Shown here piece by piece: positions 42,739 through 48,049 of a stretch of 48,049 bases of DNA; the first letter of the stretch is position 1, and every line of letters begins with the position of its first letter. The translations under genes were made by a program, and so were the position numbers. The stretch spans positions 1-48,049 of the forward strand of contig JAGAOV010000011.1 in NCBI GenBank assembly GCA_017623515.1, in the 5' to 3' direction. The notes beneath the pieces were generated by a model. It ran no database searches. It was given only the letters and a program-made list of their open reading frames with translations, and had not been told where the DNA came from. The stretch is from Ruminococcus sp. (GTDB lineage: Bacteria; Bacillota; Clostridia; Oscillospirales; Ruminococcaceae).

Positions 42739-43866
42739 ATGATAGAGATAACAGGAAAATATAATAAAGCAATAATATATGCAGATGAATTGGAAATTTC
42801 AGCGGAGGGACAGATCCGCAAGCTGCTTGACCAGAGCTTTACCGTGGGAAGTAAGATACGGATTATGCCTGATGTTCATGCAGGAGCAGGCTGTACAATA
42901 GGTACAACTATGACTATAGCAGATAAGGCTGTGCCTAATCTGGTAGGAGTTGACATAGGCTGCGGAATGGAGACAATAAAGCTTACAAACAAACGCATTG
43001 ACCTGCCGAAGCTGGACAGCTTTATTCATAAAAATATACCTGCCGGTATGGAGGTTCGTTCTGCGCCTCATAAGTATATTGAAAACACCGAACTTGAATT
43101 GCTGAGATGCTGGGAGCATGTAAATACCCAGCGTGGAGAACTGAGTCTGGGTACATTAGGCGGAGGAAATCATTTTATCGAAATTGATAAGGATGAAGAG
43201 GGAGATCTGTACCTTGTAGTGCATTCCGGCAGCCGCAATATCGGATTGCAGACGGCACAGTATTATCAGGATCAGGCTTATAAGCTGCTAAAAAGTAATG
43301 AGGATATTCCTTATGAACTTGCATATTGTGAGGGAAAGCTGCTGGATGATTATCTGCATGATATGAAAATATTGCAGGAATTTGCAGACTGGAACCGCCG
43401 TGCCATTGCAGATACGATAATGCGTGGCTGCAAGCTGCATGAGGAATCAAGATTTACAACGATTCATAATTATATTGATATGGAGCATATGATACTCCGT
43501 AAGGGAGCAGTTTCAGCGCAGTCAGGTGAAATGCTGCTTATACCCATCAATATGCGTGACGGAGCGTTGATATGTGAGGGGAAGGGTGATCCGGAGTGGA
43601 ATTATTCTGCACCTCATGGAGCAGGCAGGCTTATGAGCCGCAGCGAAGTAAAGCAGAGCTTTACATTAAGCGCATATAAAAAGGAAATGAAGGGTATATA
43701 TTCCACAACAGTCAACAGCGAGACTCTTGACGAATGCCCTATGGCGTATAAGGATATGGATACTATACTTTCTCAGATAGGCTCTTCTGTTAAAATACTG
43801 AAAAAGATAAAGCCTGTTTATAATTTTAAGGCTGGCGAAAATGCTGTCCGCAGGAAAAAGGCGTAA
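42739..43866 (+). CDS. rtcB: RNA-splicing ligase RtcB
   Basis: 375 residues. PDVHAGAGCTIG at 44-55, VDIGCGM with metal-binding Cys75, GGGNHF with His145, HSGSR with His162 and the APHGAGR motif with the guanylylated His293 are all present. It joins 2',3'-cyclic-phosphate or 3'-phosphate RNA ends to 5'-OH ends with GTP. The short form is like many bacterial RtcB enzymes. It follows the 53-residue gene by 7 nt; no Archease or RtcA gene is visible. Confidence 0.94.
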   Translation: MIEITGKYNKAIIYADELEISAEGQIRKLLDQSFTVGSKIRIMPDVHAGAGCTIGTTMTIADKAVPNLVGVDIGCGMETIKLTNKRIDLPKLDSFIHKNIPAGMEVRSAPHKYIENTELELLRCWEHVNTQRGELSLGTLGGGNHFIEIDKDEEGDLYLVVHSGSRNIGLQTAQYYQDQAYKLLKSNEDIPYELAYCEGKLLDDYLHDMKILQEFADWNRRAIADTIMRGCKLHEESRFTTIHNYIDMEHMILRKGAVSAQSGEMLLIPINMRDGALICEGKGDPEWNYSAPHGAGRLMSRSEVKQSFTLSAYKKEMKGIYSTTVNSETLDECPMAYKDMDTILSQIGSSVKILKKIKPVYNFKAGENAVRRKKA

Positions 43867-43882
43867 TGCTGTATAACATGAG

Positions 43883-43919
43883 AAAAACATCGTAGTTAAT
43901 ATCTGACTGCGATGTTTTT
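43883..43919 (+). terminator. Terminator after rtcB
   Basis: AAAACATCGTAGT pairs with ACTGCGATGTTTT around an 8-nt loop, ending in a T run. The following 120 nt to the GH94 promoter hold no gene. Confidence 0.85.
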
Positions 43920-44046
43920 GAAAGTTAAATTTCAGCATACCTTATATAATTGAATTCAGATGGATTGTCATAAATTTTAAGTTTATTGACAAACTGCTGT
44001 GATATACATTTATGATGGAAATTTTTTATTTTTTCACTAAAACCCC

Positions 44047-44075
44047 TTGCAAATTATCAGTATCCATGTTATGAT
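44047..44075 (+). promoter_or_regulatory. Promoter of cellobiose phosphorylase
   Basis: TTGCAA (44047-44052) and TATGAT (44070-44075) are 17 bp apart, leaving a leader of about 60 nt. Confidence 0.75.
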
Positions 44076-44140
44076 GTGAGTGATGCTGCTTTACGCAGAT
44101 TCACCAATGAAGGAAAATAAAATTAAAGGAGTTTATTTTT

Positions 44141-46549
44141 ATGAAATACGGTTTCTTTGACCTCCAGAATAAGGAGTATGTCATCACAAAGCCCGATACT
44201 CCCGCACCATGGTGCAACTACCTTGGTTCTCCGGAGTACGGCGCAATCATCTCTAACAATGCAGGCGGCTACAGCTTCGTTCAGTCCGGCGCAAACGGAA
44301 GAATCGCACGTTACCGCTTCAATTCCAACATGGCTCTTCCGGGACGTTATATCTATATCAGAGATAACGACACCGCTGATTACTGGTCTGCTTCATGGCA
44401 GCCTGTAGGCAAGCCGCTGGATACATACAAGAGTACATGCCGTCATGGTACTGCTTACTCTGTTATCAGTGCTGAATATGCAGGCATTACATCTGATGTT
44501 ACATACTACGTTCCCACAGGCGCAACATACGAGGTATGGCGTGCAGTAGTGAAGAACGATTCCGATAAGCCGAGAAATCTCTCTCTGTTCGGCTTCGTTG
44601 AATTCACAAACGACAACAACTACGAACAGGATCAGGTTAACCTCCAGTACACCCTGTTCATCACACGCACCTCCTTCGAGGGCAACAAGATCCTCCAGCA
44701 CATCAATGAAAACAGCGGCAAGGACGAAACAGGCTCTAACCACAGAGAGCGTTTCTTCGGCATGGTAGGCGCACCTGTTACAGGCTATAACGGTAATCTC
44801 GACAGTTTCATTGGCTCTTACCGTACATATTCTAATCCTATCGCTGTAGAGAACGGCAAGTGCGACGGCGTTATGAACTACAACTCCAATGCATGCGGCG
44901 CACTTCAGACTGAGATCACTCTCCAGCCCGGCGAATCAAGAGAGATCATCTACATCCTCGGTCAGAAGGACAATGCTCAGGCTGACGCTATCCTGAAGTC
45001 CTACGAAGAGGCAGGCAAGGTTGACGCAGAAGTTGCAGAGCTGAAGAACTACTGGCACAATAAGCTTTCCAATTTCTCTGTTGAGACTCCTTCCGAGGAA
45101 TTCAACAACATGATCAACGTATGGAACGCTTACCAGTGCTTTATCACATTCATCTGGTCAAGAGCCGCATCCTTTATCTACTGCGGTCTGAGAAACGGCT
45201 ACGGCTACCGTGATACTGTTCAGGATATTCAGGGTATCATTCACCTTGATCCGGAAATGGCTGCTGAAAAGATTCGTTTCATGCTGTCTGCACAGGTTGA
45301 CAACGGCGGCGGTCTGCCTCTGGTAAAGTTCAACCACAATGCAGGTCACGAGACTTGTCCGGATGAAAACGATGAAAACAGCGTATACGCTAAGGAAACA
45401 GGTCATCCGTCCTATCGTGCAGACGATGCTCTTTGGCTGTTCCCGACAATTTATAAGTATGTAGGCGAAAGCGGCAATACTGCTTTCTATGACGAGGTTA
45501 TTGTTTACGCAAACGGCGGAGAGGATACTGTTTATAACCATCTGAAGAACGCTATCCGCTTTTCTATGGAAAGACTGGGCGATCACAAGATGCCTGCTGG
45601 TCTCCACGCAGACTGGAACGACTGCCTGAGACTTGGCAAGAAGGGCGAATCTACATTCGTAGCATTCCAGCTCTACTATGCAATGTCCATGATCAAGGAA
45701 CTGGCTGAGAAGCGTAATGATACTGATTATGTGGCATATATCGAAAAGGTTCAGGCAGAACTTGGCGAAACACTTGAAAAGTGCTGGGATGAGGACAGAT
45801 TCATCCGTGGTATCCGTGAGGATGGTGTTATCGTTGGTGCTAAGAATGATCCTGAGGCTAATATGTGGCTGAATCCTCAGAGCTGGAGCGTTATCTCCGG
45901 TTTCGCATCCAAGGAGCAGGCTGACAAGGCTATGCAGTCCGTTGCTGATATTCTGGATACACCTTACGGTGCAAAGCTCCTTGAGCCGCCCTACAGAGAA
46001 CACTACTTTGACGGTGCGCTTATGCACATCTTCAATCCGGATACAAAGGAAAACGGCGGTATCTTCTCACAGTCACAGGGCTGGCTGATCCTTGCAGAAT
46101 CTCTGCTGGGCCACGGTGATGCTGCATTCCGTTACTTTATGGAAAGTTCACCTGCTGCAATGAACGATAAGGCTGAAATTCGTGTTCTTGAGCCGTATGT
46201 ACACGGTCAGTTCACTGAGTCTACTGCATCTCCGTATGCCGGACGCAGCCACGTACACTGGCTGACAGGTACAGCGTCTACAGTAATGGTAGGCTGCACA
46301 GAGGGTATCTGCGGTATGAGACCTGACGCTGATGGTCTGGTAATCAGTCCGTCTATCCCTGCGAAGTGGGATGGCTTCAAGATGACAAAGAAGTTCCGTG
46401 GCAAGCTGCTGAACATCAATGTTAAGAACCCGAACCATGTACAGAGCGGCGTTGCATCCATGACTGTAAATGGAAAGGCTGTAGAGGGCAATAAGCTCTG
46501 TGTATGCTGTCTGGAGGATGTAAACGAGGTTGAGATCGTTCTCGGCTGA
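44141..46549 (+). CDS. cbp: Cellobiose phosphorylase (GH94)
   Basis: 802 residues, no signal peptide, so cytosolic. An N-terminal beta-sandwich (about 1-290) is followed by an alpha/alpha barrel and a C-terminal beta domain. The catalytic Asp491 is in GLHADWNDCL; RNGYGYRDTVQD and GGLPLVKFNHNAGHE line the substrate and phosphate sites. It splits cellobiose with phosphate into glucose-1-phosphate and glucose, saving ATP. It is a single-gene unit with AAAGGAG before the ATG. Codon use is strongly biased (GGC, AAG, ATC), as in the chaperone and fab genes, suggesting high expression. Confidence 0.95.
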   Translation: MKYGFFDLQNKEYVITKPDTPAPWCNYLGSPEYGAIISNNAGGYSFVQSGANGRIARYRFNSNMALPGRYIYIRDNDTADYWSASWQPVGKPLDTYKSTCRHGTAYSVISAEYAGITSDVTYYVPTGATYEVWRAVVKNDSDKPRNLSLFGFVEFTNDNNYEQDQVNLQYTLFITRTSFEGNKILQHINENSGKDETGSNHRERFFGMVGAPVTGYNGNLDSFIGSYRTYSNPIAVENGKCDGVMNYNSNACGALQTEITLQPGESREIIYILGQKDNAQADAILKSYEEAGKVDAEVAELKNYWHNKLSNFSVETPSEEFNNMINVWNAYQCFITFIWSRAASFIYCGLRNGYGYRDTVQDIQGIIHLDPEMAAEKIRFMLSAQVDNGGGLPLVKFNHNAGHETCPDENDENSVYAKETGHPSYRADDALWLFPTIYKYVGESGNTAFYDEVIVYANGGEDTVYNHLKNAIRFSMERLGDHKMPAGLHADWNDCLRLGKKGESTFVAFQLYYAMSMIKELAEKRNDTDYVAYIEKVQAELGETLEKCWDEDRFIRGIREDGVIVGAKNDPEANMWLNPQSWSVISGFASKEQADKAMQSVADILDTPYGAKLLEPPYREHYFDGALMHIFNPDTKENGGIFSQSQGWLILAESLLGHGDAAFRYFMESSPAAMNDKAEIRVLEPYVHGQFTESTASPYAGRSHVHWLTGTASTVMVGCTEGICGMRPDADGLVISPSIPAKWDGFKMTKKFRGKLLNINVKNPNHVQSGVASMTVNGKAVEGNKLCVCCLEDVNEVEIVLG

Positions 46550-46581
46550 TAATTTACTGAAAATATAATGCAATAATAAAA

Positions 46582-46615
46582 GAGGAGCTGCGCAGATTTG
46601 TGCAGCTCCTTTTTT
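46582..46615 (+). terminator. Terminator after cellobiose phosphorylase
   Basis: GGAGCTGC (46584-46591) pairs with GCAGCTCC (46602-46609), followed by TTTTTTT. Confidence 0.9.
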
Positions 46616-46616
46616 G

Positions 46617-46635
46617 CTCTATACTAAGGGTTGAA
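46617..46635 (+). repeat. Short match to the ISL3 element tip
   Basis: GCTCTATACTAA followed by GTTG matches the first part of the IS end at 47694. The similarity stops there. It may be the trace of an older insertion or coincidence. Confidence 0.35.
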
Positions 46636-46659
46636 ATTTTTGGGAGGATGTGGTATAAT
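46631..46659 (+). promoter_or_regulatory. Promoter of the SF0329-like gene
   Basis: TTGAAA (46631-46636) and TATAAT (46654-46659) are 17 bp apart. The transcript should begin near 46666, after the first in-frame ATG (46662), so translation must begin downstream. The -35 lies inside the IS-like match. Confidence 0.7.
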
Positions 46660-46697
46660 GAATGAAAAATCTAACCGAAATTAGGACGAAAAATACT

Positions 46698-47228
46698 ATG
46701 CATACATGGTCGAAAATAAGAAGCAAATTGGAAAATGAATACCTTGCTGATTCTTTAAAAGGGCATATACGATATTTTGTCACATCATATAGTAAATGTC
46801 ATGATCACGAAGGCAGAGCGGCTATTTTATTAGACGGAAAGGAAATTATATCCGGAAGCTATTGCGAGCAATGGAGCAAGGCATCTCTTTTACCCAAAGA
46901 TGAAACACTTGAAACAAGATTGAAATATGAATTTCCATATATGGATAATACTGCGATTAAATATGGTCAGTTCGACCAGCGTTGTTTTTACTCTGCATTT
47001 TATGAATTCGACAATCAGAGTATTGAAAAAAGCCTTAATAGTGAAAATTTGCTTGTCCGTATATTTGCAATATTGGATAGGAGAGTCGGAAAGAGAAAAT
47101 TGAATAAATTAAAAAGCGGTATTGCGTCAGAGCCTGAAATCTTTCAAATATTTTACGCTATACGTACTAAAGCAGAGGGTTTAGGTGAAATGACGCAGGA
47201 TACATTAAGGCAGGAATATAAATCGTAA
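46698..47228 (+). CDS. SF0329-family conserved protein of unknown function
   Basis: 176 residues. The opening HTWSKIRSKLENEYLADSLKG, then VTSYSKCHDHEGRAAILLDGKEI, fits the conserved SF0329-type proteins found scattered in many bacteria; function unknown. No signal or membrane segment. I chose the ATG at 46698 because the predicted transcript starts after the upstream ATG at 46662. Its DNA is much more AT-rich than the preceding gene, with AAA/ATA codons, and it lies by an insertion sequence, so it may be acquired. Confidence 0.75.
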   Translation: MHTWSKIRSKLENEYLADSLKGHIRYFVTSYSKCHDHEGRAAILLDGKEIISGSYCEQWSKASLLPKDETLETRLKYEFPYMDNTAIKYGQFDQRCFYSAFYEFDNQSIEKSLNSENLLVRIFAILDRRVGKRKLNKLKSGIASEPEIFQIFYAIRTKAEGLGEMTQDTLRQEYKS

Positions 47229-47243
47229 TATACAGGTGAAATT

Positions 47244-47606
47244 ATGAAAGAGCAGATAGATGAAATTAAAGTTTTTAATGATGATGAGATTTCAGTGGGA
47301 AAATGGTTCTACGGCAAGCCGAATTTAACCCCTGATAAAAACGGAAATATAAGCATTATTACCAAGCTTTCCTTTGGACCTCTGGAGGTGTTTGAATGGG
47401 GCATCGACAGCAAAGGAAAGCCATATAGGATGTACTTATGGCTTGAGAACGATTTCTTTAAAACCGATAATTATGTTAAAGAAATTACTCATTCGGAATT
47501 AAAACAGCAAATAGAAAGTATGATTCAATTATCTGTCAGCAATAACCTTTCAGAATGGATACCAATTTATGAACAGGCTATAGGTATGCTGGAAGATAAT
47601 TCTTAA
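47244..47606 (+). CDS. Small cytosolic protein of unknown function
   Basis: 120 residues, no recognised family. It has a beta-rich front (WFYGKPNLTPDKNGNISI, LSFGPLEVFEWGID) and a helical back, no signal and no membrane segment. It follows the SF0329-like gene by 15 nt with AGGTGAA ahead, so the two are co-transcribed. Size and context would fit an immunity-like or accessory protein but nothing proves it. It is AT-rich like its neighbour. Confidence 0.7.
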   Translation: MKEQIDEIKVFNDDEISVGKWFYGKPNLTPDKNGNISIITKLSFGPLEVFEWGIDSKGKPYRMYLWLENDFFKTDNYVKEITHSELKQQIESMIQLSVSNNLSEWIPIYEQAIGMLEDNS

Positions 47607-47692
47607 TGCGAAAAGCAATGCAGCATTTCGCCATAATGAACGAAGAATAATTGCACACAGCTTCCTGTTATAAATCTTTCCTTAAAAAACCA

Positions 47693-48049
47693 GGCTCTAT
47701 ACTAAAAGTTGGGGAAACCAGATAGAGCCTACAGAAAAAAAAGAGCAAAAAAAGTAGAGCATATTTGGGTGAAATCTGTTAAAATGGAATTGAAAAGAAA
47801 CCATAACAGATAGGAGAACCAAATATGCTCTACAATTATTATACAGAAGAATTGCTTGGATTGCAAGAGGTAAAAGTAACAAATATCGAAGAAAAGGAAG
47901 AAAGTAAGCACATAAGCATTGAAATTCCCAAGAAACCTCACAGCTGTCCCTGCTGCGGAGAACAGACAGATACCATCCACGATTACCGCAAACAGAAAAT
48001 CAAGGATATTTCAGCGTTCGGCAAAGCGATAACCATAGTATACAGAAAA
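47693..48049 (+). mobile_element. ISL3-family insertion sequence, left part
   Basis: The element begins with the tip GGCTCTATACTAAAAGTTGG; GGCTCTAT (47693-47700) and ATAGAGCC (47722-47729) form a hairpin inside the end, as in other ISL3 elements. The transposase gene begins 132 nt in. The right end is outside the window, so completeness and target duplication cannot be judged. Confidence 0.85.
47825..48049 (+). CDS. ISL3-family transposase, N-terminal 75 residues (cut by window edge)
   Basis: Open to the end of the window. The protein starts MLYNYYTEELLGL and contains the zinc-finger pair CPCCG near 42-46, then IHDYRKQKIKDISAFGK, which is the N-terminal DNA-binding region of ISL3 (IS204/IS1001/IS1096/IS1165) transposases. 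AGGAGA precedes the ATG. Whether the full gene is intact cannot be seen. Confidence 0.9.
   Translation, partial: MLYNYYTEELLGLQEVKVTNIEEKEESKHISIEIPKKPHSCPCCGEQTDTIHDYRKQKIKDISAFGKAITIVYRK

Noticed and set aside
45158-46027. Long open frame opposite cellobiose phosphorylase
   Set aside because: Shadow frame with no start signal or motif.

Overview
The window looks like chromosomal DNA of a cellulolytic, anaerobic Firmicute of the Ruminococcus type (Oscillospiraceae). The reasons are: a dockerin module of the DxNxDG type, lipoprotein GH5 and GH74 glucanases, a cytosolic GH94 cellobiose phosphorylase, an FMN-type enoyl-ACP reductase (FabK) in a clostridial-style fatty-acid cluster, a CIRCE-controlled groESL, and strong AGGAGG ribosome binding sites with TTGACA/TATAAT promoters. 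The species assignment is inference from gene content only.

Layout. 1-470: end of an rRNA operon (5S rRNA), tRNA-Asn, a terminator and a solitary ISL3-type insertion-sequence end. 468-4382 (minus): fabD-aroE-aroK-amidohydrolase-membrane protein, tightly overlapping. 4638-12979 (plus): fabH-fabK-fabG-fabF-accB-fabZ-accC-accD-accA-acpP, an almost complete type II fatty-acid synthesis and acetyl-CoA carboxylase operon whose fabD lies in the divergent operon. 13067-17469: alanine racemase (minus), a SLOG-fold protein (plus), then holB-ricT-queH (minus). 17671-18837: secreted GH5 glucanase. 18911-22461 (minus): a three-gene SPFH / zinc-ribbon / TPM membrane system resembling Bacillus YdjI-YdjG-YdjH, with a large palindromic repeat inside it. 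22639-25676: arsC-like phosphatase/reductase, then galK-galE. 25742-30683 (minus): GH74-GH25-manA-glucokinase. 30953-31469: divergent XRE repressor and 60-residue protein with two palindromic operators. 31523-36586 (minus): response regulator and histidine kinase, then htrA, a tandem-module lipoprotein and luxS. 36984-38956: groES-groEL. 39141-41436: ECF-like sigma factor overlapping a membrane protein that ends in a dockerin. 41569-43866: lipoprotein (minus), small basic protein and RtcB (plus). 44141-46549: cellobiose phosphorylase. 46698-end: AT-rich accessory genes and the 5' part of an ISL3-family insertion sequence cut by the window edge.

How the genes fit together. Membrane-anchored GH5 and GH74 would cut beta-glucans and xyloglucan outside the cell; cellobiose phosphorylase, glucokinase, galactokinase/epimerase and mannose-6-phosphate isomerase feed the resulting sugars into metabolism. 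The TCS/HtrA group and the SPFH group look like envelope-stress modules. The most unusual items are the sigma factor/transmembrane-dockerin pair (a possible cellulosome-sensing sigma/anti-sigma system), a conserved sequence present in the 5' leaders of two unrelated genes in the same orientation, the palindrome-controlled XRE/small-protein switch, and the solitary ISL3 end.
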